Notes under the pieces: generated by a model
Seen by the model: only the letters and a program-made list of their open reading frames with translations
Databases searched by the model: none
What the model was told of the DNA's origin: nothing
Shown: in pieces, positions 10,701-19,950 of the stretch
Position numbering within the stretch: position 1 is the stretch's first letter
Layout: the number at the start of each line of letters is the position of its first letter
DNA from: Phymatolithon calcareum
Taxonomy: Eukaryota; Rhodophyta; Florideophyceae; Hapalidiales
Direction: 5' to 3'
Assembly: GCA_977006965.1 (NCBI GenBank)
Contig: OZ345354.1
Location: 2,294,001 to 2,358,000 of the forward strand
DNA: 64,000 nucleotides
Program-made: the position numbers and the translations under genes

Positions 10701-13700
10701 CAACTTTTGAATATGAACAGCGCAGTGAATGCTCGATTCTCTTTGAAGTTGACGGGCCATATCGTGCCATGGTTTTACCCGCATCTCTAGAGGAAGGGAA
10801 GACTATCAAGAAGCGATATGCCGTTTTTAATGATGATGGATCGCTTGCGGAACTGAAAGGTTTCGAGATCAAGCGTCGCGGAGAGCTGAAGCTGATTAAG
10901 AACTTCCAAGGGGAAATTTTCGAAAAATTTCTCAACGGAGAGACTATATCAGAATGCTACGAGAGTGTGGGTGCGACTTGCAACAAATGGCTTGATGTGC
11001 TTACGACCCAGGGAAAAGGTGTTGATGACGATGCTCTTCTTGAACTTTTAGTGGAGCAGAACAACATGAGCAAACCTCTTGAGCATTATCTGGAAGCCGG
11101 TCAGAAAAGCTGCGCCATCACATGCGCCAGTCGCATGACGGCTTTTCTTGGCCCTGATGTCGTGAAAGATAGCGGCCTTGCAACTTATTATATTATTGCA
11201 AGGAAGCCAGACGATTCTCAGGTCACAGAGCGCGCAATCCCTTCTATGATCTTCGAGTACGGCACGGAAGCTGCAAGACGCGCTTTGCTGCAAAAGTGGA
11301 CCAAGATGCGACACGATGCTGACTACTCTCTGCGAGAACTCATTGATTGGGAATACTACAAAGGAAGGCTTGCAAATGCAATTTTGAAAATCGTCACAAT
11401 TCCTGCAGCTCTCCAGTTTGTGGATAATCCTGTTCCGCGTATTGAGTATCCCCCGTGGCTTGTGAAGCGATGCCGTGAATTGAAGGACTCAAGGAAGCAG
11501 AAGAAAATTTCTTCCTTTTTCCAGGCTCTTCCAAAGGGAGAGAAAGCTGCGGCAATGCCTGTACACAATATGCAAGACATTGCAAATAATACTGAGAAAC
11601 TATCTGTCGAGGACATTGAAGACATGCCTCTTAGCTCGTACACCGCTGCGAAAATTGCGATTCGTCATGCCCAAGCAGTAGTTACGCGCCGAAAGAACCG
11701 GAAGAAGCTACAAGTGAAGAAGGGCGGTAATAACTACAAAGTGTTCTGCAGTACCGCGGAAGATCCTGAAACCCGAAGATATGAAACCAGACGGCATATG
11801 CTCAACCTAATCTCAGAAAAGCATCCGGACAAAAGATATGACTATGCTGGATGGTTGCGCTATGCAAAGCGAGTTTGGAGAGCTCAGCGAGCTGCCCGTG
11901 TTTGTCGTTTTCAGCGTAAAAGGTCTCGCGTAGAAGCTGGGTTTGATGCTGTGGATACTATCAATGGAACGCGATGGACAAACAAGCGAGCCAAAACGAG
12001 CAATAGTACCATTCATGCACGGCCAGACTTCGACTTGGACTCTGAAGAATTTGTATCTGGAGGCAAGAAGGTGGATTATTTGCCTGAGAATTTTGTTGCA
12101 GATCTCCGCGGTGCAAATAGTGGTCCCCGTACGTCATTCTTCCGGAGGAAGAACACTCCGCTTCTGGGGCATGGGGTTCTGTGGCAGGTGGTTCGAATTG
12201 CTCCAACTGCAGGATCGTTTGGGGAATTCCGTTTGTGGGTACTTCCCGTTCGCAAGGAGGGTGGCTCTTTTGTACCGGGGAACTTGCACTGCATTCCTCT
12301 GCACATGGATAGAGTTCTCTATGTCAGCTCTAGAGGATCGATCCCTCCGAGCATTGATGGAGCTCATGTGGAGCAAGTGAAAGGATTGCACTTGCCCAGA
12401 TCCCGCCAGCATTCGAATATTTTCCGGATTGCACTTTCGGAAGACCGGTTTAGAACGGCGGACAAGGAGTTAACCTCGACTCTGACGGATGCCAGCTCAG
12501 TAGACGGTGTATACGGATCGAAAATACCACTGGATTTTGAGGCTATTATTGCTGTCGGAACGCTCTGCTCGCCGCGTAAGCATGTCCAACAATGTTTAAC
12601 TACTCGTCAATTGATGTCTCAGGGATTGCAGTTGCACGACCTTGTTTCTCGAGATCCGAAAACTGTTCCGTACCTAAGGGAAACTTTGGATCCGGAAGCG
12701 CCCTCAACGGTTACCCAAGCTTTTATTTTTGGATCCCATGCTAACGATGGTAGTTCTCGAGCTATGTATATTTTAGCCGCTCCAGCTGCCAAGATTGTTC
12801 TTGCCGTGGTTGTTACTCCATCGGGTGATGCGTCGATTAACCTTCCACGAATATGGCGAAAACTTGTCGATGACAAATCAGTACCTGCGAACACTGAAGA
12901 GAATGAGACGGAAGAACCTTCTGCAGCACCCGAATCCGAAGACGAAACGGAAATCCTTCGTAGCATGCTTCCGGATGACGTAGAGTTCATGGTGCGCGCA
13001 TTTAAGACAAGAACAGATGCTTGGGCAGAAATTGGGTCCACCTTGTCGGGTCTGCGCACTGGCTCTGGAGTGGCTGCAAAGAATCGCGGTACAGGGTTTC
13101 GCACAGTTATCGTGGCACAGTGGCCTGCTATAGACGCTGCCTCTATTTCACCATCAGTTCTAACTGCAAAGCCATCCGAAGTTCTGGGGAGTGCTTCGAC
13201 TTTCTCCCGTGGACTGGAGGACGATGTCCCTGCAGCTCGACAATTTCCGATTGTGTACGTTTCAAGTAATGCCAGTGATGGAAATTACCTACCTATTGGA
13301 TGGCAGACGCGAGCTGCGACTACTGCCATGAGCCGGTTTATGGAAATGGGTACTTGGCTACCTCGTCAATTATCACTGTCGCGTTTTGCTGGTATTCCTG
13401 TGGGAAACGTTTCTGTTCGCGATGTTCATTCGCAGGCCTTGGATGTGCTCTTTGGACGAGAACTGAGTAACAATAATCATGTCCTCTGGGCATCACCGTC
13501 GCAGTTGCCTGACCTCGGTGGATTAGAATCCGAAGAGAACGTTTTTGATGATGAGCAAACTGCAGTGCCTGAGCACTCGACGCCAGGGTCATACCGCGTT
13601 GTCTGTGTGGATACGGAGTTGAGCAACATTACCATCGCTACGCTGCTTTCGTCTAGCTACGTCAACCAACTTGAAGGTACAGATTTGGCCTTTGATGCTG

Positions 13701-15313
13701 CGGGCAGTGGTGCTGCCGGTACCCAGAGCGAGGGAAAAGGATTGCAAATTTTGACGGATGGAAAAGAAGTTGAGGCTCAGGAAGGTGAAGTCGGAGGAAA
13801 GACTTCTGCTCCCTTGGATGAAATGGCGTCTTCAGCACCCGCTTTCAGAGTGGTCAGGGATCTTGTAACAAATTGGGACAAGATGGCAAGCAACGAGGAT
13901 CATCCGGATGCTGCTCAGACATGCAAGGAATTGTTAAGTCACATCCAGAGATGGATTGGATCAGAAAACTCGCTCCTTCATGACCCTGCGCTTGGACGTT
14001 TCCTGGGATGGCTTACGCGAAAAGTGTTTCGCCAGCTCGTTCACGAGCTGCAGAACCTCGGTGCCACGATTATTTATGCATCCCTCTCTCGCCTAATTCT
14101 CGCCACGCCAAAGACCAAAACTATTGATGGTTTGCGCTACGCCGGGTTTCTTGAAAAGACAATCAAGACAAAGCCGCTCTTTCGGCACATAAGCTTTTCC
14201 CCGCTTGTGGCTGTCTATTCTGGCATTCTCTTTGTCGATCGATTCAATTATGGCGCCCTTCCTGCACCCGAGGAGCAAGACATTTTGGATGGTTTGTATG
14301 CTCAAAATGCGCATCTGAAAATTGGAAGTCGAGACATTCCCTACGTGCGGATGATGTGGGACCTGGCAAGATATTTACCTGTGCCTGTCGCCGTGCTATG
14401 GTCCCAAGTAGTGGAAGAGTTTATCAGACGTCCTCTTGTCCAACGCTTGCGATCGGAAGAAGAGCTAGAAGCAGAATTACTCGAAAAACAACTGCTCGGA
14501 ACCGATGGTGGGGAAAGCGGCGAAGGGGTAGAAAATGAATCTGTCAACAAGAAGCGTAAACAACGTATACATAGACCTAGGGGCGACGGGTATGCGGAGG
14601 AGGTGAAGGAGCTGGTGAAAAAGCTCACAGGCCATCTGCTGGAAAAGGTGCAGGAAATCCGGGAAAAGACGCCAAGACTCACATTTCCGGACGTCCCGAC
14701 GAGTCTCGTATCATCCGCGACGCACAGGAGAAATCCTGCGCTTGAGTTTGTGCGAACTCTTTGTCATGCCATGGGGCTTGACAAGGCGTGCTCAGAAGAC
14801 GTGAGCAATTTACGGCGAAGCTTGCTACGACTGTTGGGAGTTCGCGAGTTTGCAAAGGAAGCTCAATTCGTGGACCCTGCACTCCCTGTGCCGCTGCGAG
14901 ATGTGGTTTGTTCGTACTGTAACACAGTCGTGGACTTGGACCTTGCCCGTGACTCACGACTGTGGGGCGCGAGGAATGATGAAGAGAGCAGCTCTCAGGG
15001 TGCGGGTGCGGAGTCGTGGCTTTGCGAATGTTGCGCGCATCCATATGACGTGAAACAAATTGAATTGGATTTGGTGCGCGTTGCTCAAAAGGCGTATGCC
15101 GCATACCAAGTTCAAGATCTCATTTGCACTCGTTGTCGAATTGCAAAGAGAGATAACATGTCGACTCATTGCTCATGCAGTGGTGCCGCATTTGAACTTG
15201 CCGTGTCGCAAGAATCTTTCAAGCACAAAATTCATTCGTTGAAGAGTGTCGCTGTGTTTCATCAGTTCCAGCTCCTATTGCAAGCGACATCATGGATGTT
15301 AGATTCGCTTTAG
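7724..15313 (+). CDS. POL2: DNA polymerase epsilon catalytic subunit
   Basis: Leading-strand B-family replicative polymerase and its inactive C-terminal B-family half, 2529 residues in one uninterrupted ORF. Exonuclease motif I is YDIE with D302 and E304; Exo II is YNGDFFDWP. Polymerase motif A is DVSAMYPNI (D659), motif B lies in the block with LNSFYGYVMRRGARW, and motif C is D938-T-D940 in the epsilon-type form LDTDGIW. The C-terminus has the two cysteine modules: CSYC (C2396, C2399) paired with CECC, then CTRC paired with a CSCSG stretch. The start is the first ATG (7724). It is somewhat longer than the yeast and human proteins (about 2220-2290) owing to insertions in linkers. It is convergent with RRP3, with stops 91 bp apart. 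Confidence 0.97.
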   Translation: MDRKRRNTYRGAFRNKRKNGNSFANPSLERDENRRKSHADIRKEAVAEDSMMGFEELSPGSAPRVGWLVNMVSATVEEPATKKSVQAVDLFFIGDNGEDDFRATIIARPYMYVAVQHGVLREAEAAIRKKYRENIADISTVQLEDISAPNHLASDTQPSFLKVECPTTGDLFSIREGLQPYILRNEERANRMGATERAFGEAHGGASDGLEFVIDIREYDVAPVNRLAIDKKINVGYWYRVSPSGASHRRTKKRSAEVNDVSLRDLDDPDINASSANEFASAHLEKLEDIVERATPVVLAYDIECTKKPLKFPDADSGDKVMMISWMVDGNGFLGINREAVSADIENFEYAPHDDFRGSFEVFNEPDEKALLERFFAEVRIAAPRVFATYNGDFFDWPFVEKRAALLGIDMGKEIGMRTIGEEVGSKETRGRAGIHMDVFHWVNRDSYLPQGSRGLKAVTRALLGFEPEEIPPEEMMEAAEKRPHEMARYSVSDAVCTYFLYMKYVHPFIFSLCNIIPLGPDDVLRKGSGTLCEMLLMCQARDKNIIAPNKYNPSPAGKLTEDGHVLESETYIGGHVEALRTGIYRSDLPLKFDIDISAIDDLENTLDETLKFAITVEGKMKMESVTNYEEIRNQILEQLKALREKPKREEKPLIYHLDVSAMYPNIILTNRLQPHAIVTSNQCAACDFNGMSECQRDMEWTWRGEMYPASRGEAEMVQRRAAQEEREIQEKTTAALAAKFDTPEKKGLAVFESGGKEQSRGRPAVHHRRLSRIMGIKVDKTIPSFEDEGARKNVLFRKRLKDYCKSNYKRALLTRVTQKEATICQRENPFYVDTVRAFRDRRYEYKALLKKQKGVLAAAKKSGDEAAKTSADNLVVLYDSLQLAHKCILNSFYGYVMRRGARWYSMEMAGVVTHTGKLIIQRAREFIERVGLPLELDTDGIWCTLPISFPENFTFHSKEGRKHTISYIGSVFNADVAANFTNHQYQDLVDPATFEYEQRSECSILFEVDGPYRAMVLPASLEEGKTIKKRYAVFNDDGSLAELKGFEIKRRGELKLIKNFQGEIFEKFLNGETISECYESVGATCNKWLDVLTTQGKGVDDDALLELLVEQNNMSKPLEHYLEAGQKSCAITCASRMTAFLGPDVVKDSGLATYYIIARKPDDSQVTERAIPSMIFEYGTEAARRALLQKWTKMRHDADYSLRELIDWEYYKGRLANAILKIVTIPAALQFVDNPVPRIEYPPWLVKRCRELKDSRKQKKISSFFQALPKGEKAAAMPVHNMQDIANNTEKLSVEDIEDMPLSSYTAAKIAIRHAQAVVTRRKNRKKLQVKKGGNNYKVFCSTAEDPETRRYETRRHMLNLISEKHPDKRYDYAGWLRYAKRVWRAQRAARVCRFQRKRSRVEAGFDAVDTINGTRWTNKRAKTSNSTIHARPDFDLDSEEFVSGGKKVDYLPENFVADLRGANSGPRTSFFRRKNTPLLGHGVLWQVVRIAPTAGSFGEFRLWVLPVRKEGGSFVPGNLHCIPLHMDRVLYVSSRGSIPPSIDGAHVEQVKGLHLPRSRQHSNIFRIALSEDRFRTADKELTSTLTDASSVDGVYGSKIPLDFEAIIAVGTLCSPRKHVQQCLTTRQLMSQGLQLHDLVSRDPKTVPYLRETLDPEAPSTVTQAFIFGSHANDGSSRAMYILAAPAAKIVLAVVVTPSGDASINLPRIWRKLVDDKSVPANTEENETEEPSAAPESEDETEILRSMLPDDVEFMVRAFKTRTDAWAEIGSTLSGLRTGSGVAAKNRGTGFRTVIVAQWPAIDAASISPSVLTAKPSEVLGSASTFSRGLEDDVPAARQFPIVYVSSNASDGNYLPIGWQTRAATTAMSRFMEMGTWLPRQLSLSRFAGIPVGNVSVRDVHSQALDVLFGRELSNNNHVLWASPSQLPDLGGLESEENVFDDEQTAVPEHSTPGSYRVVCVDTELSNITIATLLSSSYVNQLEGTDLAFDAAGSGAAGTQSEGKGLQILTDGKEVEAQEGEVGGKTSAPLDEMASSAPAFRVVRDLVTNWDKMASNEDHPDAAQTCKELLSHIQRWIGSENSLLHDPALGRFLGWLTRKVFRQLVHELQNLGATIIYASLSRLILATPKTKTIDGLRYAGFLEKTIKTKPLFRHISFSPLVAVYSGILFVDRFNYGALPAPEEQDILDGLYAQNAHLKIGSRDIPYVRMMWDLARYLPVPVAVLWSQVVEEFIRRPLVQRLRSEEELEAELLEKQLLGTDGGESGEGVENESVNKKRKQRIHRPRGDGYAEEVKELVKKLTGHLLEKVQEIREKTPRLTFPDVPTSLVSSATHRRNPALEFVRTLCHAMGLDKACSEDVSNLRRSLLRLLGVREFAKEAQFVDPALPVPLRDVVCSYCNTVVDLDLARDSRLWGARNDEESSSQGAGAESWLCECCAHPYDVKQIELDLVRVAQKAYAAYQVQDLICTRCRIAKRDNMSTHCSCSGAAFELAVSQESFKHKIHSLKSVAVFHQFQLLLQATSWMLDSL

Positions 15314-15353
15314 ATTAGGATTGTTTGTTCGACGCAGAGCAACCTTGACGATT

Positions 15354-15359
15354 AATAAA
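15354..15359 (+). terminator. Polyadenylation signal for POL2
   Basis: An AATAAA hexamer lies 41 bases after the POL2 stop, inside the 91-bp gap to the convergent RRP3 stop. The two 3' UTRs probably overlap. Confidence 0.5.
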
Positions 15360-15403
15360 CTGGTACAGTAGTACAAATTATCTTACTCTTCTCTTTACAT
15401 AAT

Positions 15404-16876
15404 TTATCTTCGTCTCCGCTTCCCTCGACCTCCCCCCCTTCGATCTTTCCGATTTTGATCAGAAACATAGGCTGCAGCACCATCTCCAACAGATTCTGTC
15501 AGTCTGTGGTGATCATCGTTTCCGCCGTCTCTTGACCTCACTCGCTTTCCACGCCCAGATTTCTTCTTGTCTGCAATTTCACGCATTTCAGCAGCGGCGA
15601 TTCTCTGCGCCTCGCCAACGCGCTCGAGCATCAATAGTACTGTAGCCTCTTCACATGGGTACGCCTCAAGCTTTTTGCCGATAAGCTCTTCTACTTCCCT
15701 GTAATTATGCAGGTCGTACTGTGAAACAAGATTGAGAGCCCTTCCAGCCCTTCCAGCGCGTGCCGTACGCCCGACGCGGTGAACATAATCTTTTCCGTTG
15801 TTGGGTATGTCGAAGTTAATGACTAGATCGACTCGCGGAATGTCCAATCCTCTGCTCGCAACGTCGGTCGCAAGCAAAATGGTTCGCTCACCAGCTTTGA
15901 ACTTTGTCAACGCAGAAAGCCGTTTCGGTTGTGACATGCCGCCATGAATGCAAATTGCGGGAAATCCGAGCGCACGGAGCATCAGTGCCAGTCGTTGGGT
16001 GTGACGTTGCGTATCAACAAAGATGATTGCGGAATTTCCGGCAAATTCGTTGAGCAGATACGTTAAATAGCAATCCTTGTGTTTCTCGGGGATGAAAAGA
16101 TAATGTTGGACAAGGGTATCCACCGTTGCATACTTATCAGACACCTCGACTTTCGCCGGGTCACGAAGCGACGCTCTTTGAAGCTTTCGAACTTTAGACG
16201 TCATGGTTGCGGAGAATAGGTGAGAACGTCTTTCAAAAGGCAAGGCTTCAATAATGGCATCCAACTCTTTTTCAAAATCCATTGTCAGAATGCGGTCAGC
16301 TTCATCCAGCACAAGATGCTTTACGGATCTCAAGGAAAAGCCTTTTGTGTTCTCCAAGTGGTCAATTAGTCGTCCGGGCGTGGCCACGATAATGTGCGGG
16401 CGTTTCGCAAGCGCGACTGCTTGCGCCATGCTGTCAACACCCCCCGCAATAGCGATGCAGCGTGCGCCAATACCATCGCCCAAGGCTTCAAACTGCTCTT
16501 TGATCTGGAATACGAGCTCGCGCGTCGGCGCAATGACAAGGGCAAACGGGCTCGGGACGCTACCGCTTGCATTTCCATTGGATTCATTCAATAAGGCTTG
16601 AAGAATGGGAATGGCAAACGCGGCTGTCTTGCCAGACCCTGTCTGCGCCAGACCGATGATATCTCGGCCCTCCAGGGCGAGAGGAATTGCCTCTCTTTGG
16701 ATAGCTGTTGGTTGCTTGTAGCCCATTTTTGAGCAGGCGTCGCATAGTTCTTGACAAACACCTAAAGAAGCAAATGTTACCTCTTTGTCAGCGTCGTCGG
16801 AAGTCTTCTCTGTTCCGGCAGGCGGCACTTCTTCAGCTACATCCTTCCCACTTTTCGCGGCATTTCTAGTCGCCAT
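15404..16876 (-). CDS. RRP3: DEAD-box ATP-dependent RNA helicase RRP3/DDX47
   Basis: 490-residue nucleolar-type DEAD-box helicase; RRP3/DDX47 acts in 18S pre-rRNA processing in the small-subunit processome. The motifs are in order: Q motif (GYKQPTAIQ), motif I AQTGSGKT, Ia PTRELV, Ib [31 protein letters not shown], and in RecA2 [10 protein letters not shown] and [10 protein letters not shown]. The stretch around [18 protein letters not shown] and the [11 protein letters not shown] block are characteristic of the RRP3 subfamily. The C-terminal tail is basic, GRGKR and [12 protein letters not shown], typical of nucleolar helicases. The ATG at 16876 is the first codon. It is divergent from the bilin reductase gene with 288 bp between the start codons. 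Confidence 0.93.
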   Translation of the reverse strand: MATRNAAKSGKDVAEEVPPAGTEKTSDDADKEVTFASLGVCQELCDACSKMGYKQPTAIQREAIPLALEGRDIIGLAQTGSGKTAAFAIPILQALLNESNGNASGSVPSPFALVIAPTRELVFQIKEQFEALGDGIGARCIAIAGGVDSMAQAVALAKRPHIIVATPGRLIDHLENTKGFSLRSVKHLVLDEADRILTMDFEKELDAIIEALPFERRSHLFSATMTSKVRKLQRASLRDPAKVEVSDKYATVDTLVQHYLFIPEKHKDCYLTYLLNEFAGNSAIIFVDTQRHTQRLALMLRALGFPAICIHGGMSQPKRLSALTKFKAGERTILLATDVASRGLDIPRVDLVINFDIPNNGKDYVHRVGRTARAGRAGRALNLVSQYDLHNYREVEELIGKKLEAYPCEEATVLLMLERVGEAQRIAAAEMREIADKKKSGRGKRVRSRDGGNDDHHRLTESVGDGAAAYVSDQNRKDRRGGGRGKRRRR

Positions 16877-17164
16877 CGCCGAGCTTCAGGTACACAGCAT
16901 ATATGTCGCCTCTTTGACAGCTTCAATCCGATATAAGTAACCACGGACGACGACCATCTTAAAGTTCGTCAATATGAAACTGTGTCGCATCATAGGATCT
17001 GTGATCCTAGGTAGATCAGATCTACCTCGGATCACAGATCCAGAATATATTCTGTCGACGTGTACCAGTACGGTATGAGCTCTGCAGCTCAAAAAATCTC
17101 CATGCCTAACATTGCGCCTTCTCTCTGATCCTTCTCCAGTTTTCAAACATCCACTCTGATCGTG
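16877..17164. promoter_or_regulatory. Shared divergent promoter region of RRP3 and the bilin reductase gene
   Basis: The whole 288 bp between two divergent start codons must contain both promoters and leaders. Its centre is the 47-bp near-perfect palindrome at 16995-17041. No TATA box is obvious. Confidence 0.55.
16995..17041. repeat. 47-bp palindrome in the RRP3-bilin reductase spacer
   Basis: Two 23-base arms with one mismatch around a single central base; the left arm starts GGATCTGTGATCC. It could be a dimeric protein-binding site, a cruciform, or a small foldback element. Confidence 0.8.
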
Positions 17165-18109
17165 ATGCAAGGTCCAGCATTTGCGCCCATCACGCCAGTC
17201 CTGGGTCAGAGCTTAGCTGCACGCTCACAGGGAACGGTTGAAGGTAATGGTTTCACTCGAAACAGGGTATGTATTGCTCGACGAAGCATTCTGACCACAA
17301 GCATGACGGCAACCGGGAGTAAGGCACAGAAAGTTGCAAAAGAGGTGAAAGACATCTATAGTCCCTTCTGGGCGTATGCCCAAGATGTTCTAAAAACACG
17401 CATACCGAACCTCGCAGACTACCCTATTCCAGAAGGTTACTTGCACAAGGAAGCGATGACTGGCAAGGGGAAGCGACAAGCGCTCGTGACGACTGATTCG
17501 TATGCATATCAGTCGAAGAAACTTCGTCAAATCCGCACCGCGCATGTACAAGGTGGTGCGTCGTTGCAGGTGCTGAACTTTGTAATGTTTCCTGAGATGA
17601 ACTACGATCTTCCATTCTTTGGGGCAGATTTGGTGACTTTGCCGGGTGGTCATCTGATTGCGATCGATATGCAGCCTTTGTTCCATGACGAAGACTACAG
17701 AAACAAATACAGTAAGCCGGTTGAAGAAGTGTTCGAGCGCAATAAGAAGAATTTGCCGTGGGGCGGTGATTTCCCGGAAGAGGCGGCCAGATTTTTTTCG
17801 CCATGTTTCATATGGTCTCGACCTTCTGAAGATGAGGCTGTAGAAACTCACGTGTTCGGCGCATTTAAGGACTACCTCCACAAGTACTTGGATTTGGTTG
17901 AAGCGGCAGAGCCAGTCACAGACCCCGACAAGCTGCAGAAGATTAAGGAGAGTCAGTTGGCATACTTGCAGTACAGGGCAGAAAAGGATCCGGCTCGAGG
18001 TATGTTTCTGCGATTTTACGGAGAAGAGTGGACCGAGGAATACATCCACGGATTTCTATTTGACCTTGAGCGCAAAATTGAGACAGGAGAGTATGCCCTT
18101 CCGATGTAA
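17165..18109 (+). CDS. PEBB: Ferredoxin-dependent bilin reductase, probably phycoerythrobilin synthase (PebB type), plastid-targeted
   Basis: 314 residues from ATG 17165. The family reduces biliverdin-derived tetrapyrroles with ferredoxin electrons; PebB makes phycoerythrobilin from 15,16-dihydrobiliverdin for phycoerythrin. The core block [20 protein letters not shown], followed by [21 protein letters not shown] and QPLF, is the HY2/PcyA/PebA/PebB family signature. The [10 protein letters not shown](G/N)GHL wording fits PebB rather than PebA or PcyA, and the end ([20 protein letters not shown]) is the PebB-like tail. The first 50 residues are rich in R, S, T and A with few acids, as expected for a plastid transit peptide; a complex-plastid signal peptide is not obvious. 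PebA or another bilin reductase remains possible. It is convergent with uL11. Confidence 0.85.
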   Translation: MQGPAFAPITPVLGQSLAARSQGTVEGNGFTRNRVCIARRSILTTSMTATGSKAQKVAKEVKDIYSPFWAYAQDVLKTRIPNLADYPIPEGYLHKEAMTGKGKRQALVTTDSYAYQSKKLRQIRTAHVQGGASLQVLNFVMFPEMNYDLPFFGADLVTLPGGHLIAIDMQPLFHDEDYRNKYSKPVEEVFERNKKNLPWGGDFPEEAARFFSPCFIWSRPSEDEAVETHVFGAFKDYLHKYLDLVEAAEPVTDPDKLQKIKESQLAYLQYRAEKDPARGMFLRFYGEEWTEEYIHGFLFDLERKIETGEYALPM

Positions 18110-18287
18110 GAAGGTCGGACTTCAACTGTCTAGGCTTTGAAGAATTGATGTAATTGCATAAAAGCTCGAAACGTATCGACAAATCGCATTTGACGCAGCG
18201 TGATTGTCGCAAATCCTAAAGACAGACGGGAGCGCACGTCGCCACGCATCGCGGTAAGAGCCAAGTATTCTATTTATTAAATAGAAG

Positions 18288-18928
18288 TTATTCCTCCTCT
18301 GGAGCTTCGTAGTCTTCTACTTCAATTGATCCATCATTGATCTGATCGATGATGTCATGGGGCGGCTGGCCATCAACAGTGCAGCCAACGGATTGCGCGG
18401 TTCCAAGGACCTCCTTAACAGTTCCGGACATATGCTTGGCGATCGAACGAGATCGGCACTGCTTCGCAATTTCAATCACGGCATCAAAGGTAATATTGCC
18501 ATCATGTGGCACGTCCTTCACCTTCTTGCGGTCACGTGGCGGCTCCTTGAGCGCTCGGATAATCATGGAAGCCGCAGATGGTGTCACGGAAACGGTCGCT
18601 TGTCGGTTTTGGACTGAAAGCTTGCACATTACACGAAGACCCTTCCACTCCTTGGTCGCCTTGGCGAGCTGATCACCGATTTTCTTCGGGCTCTATTGTC
18701 ATTCGAAGCGTAGAAAGGCACGCAGGCGCTGTCAGACTCCTGACATTGCTACGCGTTTGATAACTCTCGGAAAGCACGGAGAATAGGACAGAAACGTGAA
18801 TGAAATCAAGTACATACCAGGCCAAGGGGACCAATCTTCGGCGCGAGAGAGGACACCGCACCGACTTCTCCTCCAGTGGTGCGCACATAGATGACCGTCA
18901 CAGCGGTCGGATCGAACTTGGGCGGCAT
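18288..18928 (-). CDS. RPL12: 60S ribosomal protein L12 (uL11)
   Basis: Two exons: 18818-18928 (37 codons, starting [20 protein letters not shown]) and 18288-18692. The 125-bp intron (18693-18817) starts GTATGT and ends ACAATAG, phase 0. The joined protein is 171 residues, close to the usual 165. Family landmarks are [15 protein letters not shown] across the splice, then [28 protein letters not shown] and [19 protein letters not shown]. uL11 forms the base of the ribosomal stalk, binding the GTPase-associated centre rRNA and the P proteins. The acidic C-terminal tail EDYEAPEEE is slightly extended. It is divergent from the P2 gene, its functional partner. Confidence 0.95.
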
Positions 18929-19314
18929 GCTGGCGCGCTACTGCGAGAACGGGAGCTCGATTAACGATGGAGACCGGCCGAGTTGTTCCCTAGAAACGAA
19001 GGATAGGAAGCGGGGAACACCTCGGTAAAATTTCCGCAAAAAAAGGATGCGAATTCGATCCTCCCTTATTCAACTACAGGCGAAACAGCGTATTGGTAAC
19101 ACTGTTGAGCGCCGACGGCGACGACTCAATATCATAGCGAAAGCCCAGTCCGTGTTTTTATTAAATTTTTCACGAGAGCGATTTAGGGTTTGGAAATCGA
19201 CGGCGACCAGGCCAAGGCCTTGTCATAAATTGGCATGGCAGCTTTACTGATGTACACTCGAAAGTGAATGTAATCAGTCGCAAGCAGAGATCCCTTTTCC
19301 ACCGCTACCCAAAA
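18929..19314. promoter_or_regulatory. Divergent promoter region between uL11 and P2 genes
   Basis: 386 bp separate the two start codons. The spacer must drive two components of the same ribosomal stalk. I see no strong TATA box and no long palindrome in it, unlike several other spacers of this window. Confidence 0.55.
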
Positions 19315-19641
19315 ATGAAGTACCTTGGTGCCTACATGCTCGCAGTTCTCGGCGGCAACGCCTCTCCCTCTGCCGATGACTTGAAGAAGATCCTCGCGTC
19401 TGTCGGCGCTGAAGTTGAGGAGGAGACTCTTAAACGAGTAATGGCGGAGCTCTCCGGAAAGGACATCTACGAAGTCATCGAGCAAGGCAAGGAGAAGCTC
19501 GCTTCTGTACCATCTGGAGGTGGCGCCGTTGCCGCGGCCGGCGGTGCTGCCGCTCCAGCAGAAGAGGCACCCAAGGCAGAGTCTGAGAAGGAATCTTCCG
19601 ACGACGAAGACATGGACATGGGCTTCGACCTTTTCGATTAA
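19315..19641 (+). CDS. RPLP2: 60S acidic ribosomal protein P2
   Basis: 108 residues from ATG 19315. The start [15 protein letters not shown] is the typical P2 dimerisation helix, followed by the [17 protein letters not shown] and [14 protein letters not shown] helices, an alanine/glycine hinge (about residues 65-85), and the acidic tail ending [13 protein letters not shown] that recruits translation factors. In red algae as elsewhere it forms P1-P2 dimers on P0. A short upstream in-frame extension without ATG was not used. The stop is 309 bp from the convergent XPF stop. Confidence 0.95.
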   Translation: MKYLGAYMLAVLGGNASPSADDLKKILASVGAEVEEETLKRVMAELSGKDIYEVIEQGKEKLASVPSGGGAVAAAGGAAAPAEEAPKAESEKESSDDEDMDMGFDLFD

Positions 19642-19950
19642 TCTTCCGGTTTACTAATTGGCTTCGATTTGGTCTCTTGATACAAGCCTTGTATGTAGAA
19701 TCGTGCGTGGAACAAGCTGTCGCTGTCCGGCCGTCGTCGGTCTTTTCCTTTTTGAGTAGTATTGCCCGTGAGACGGTTTCGTGCGCAACTGCGTTATGCT
19801 CTTCGGTTTTCAGCGCTTGTGCTCGTAGGGAGATAGGGAGGCATGTGTTAAGAGCTATACCAATCATGTAAATTCTCTGCTCGTTCGGAATCATTGCGAA
19901 CGCTATTCCGCTTGTTTCCGTGTCTGGTGGAATAGATAATTAGTTCAAGT

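Noticed and set aside
12619-13104. 161-codon minus-strand ORF inside POL2
   Set aside because: Shadow of a long conserved coding sequence on the other strand; no domain and no ATG context of note.
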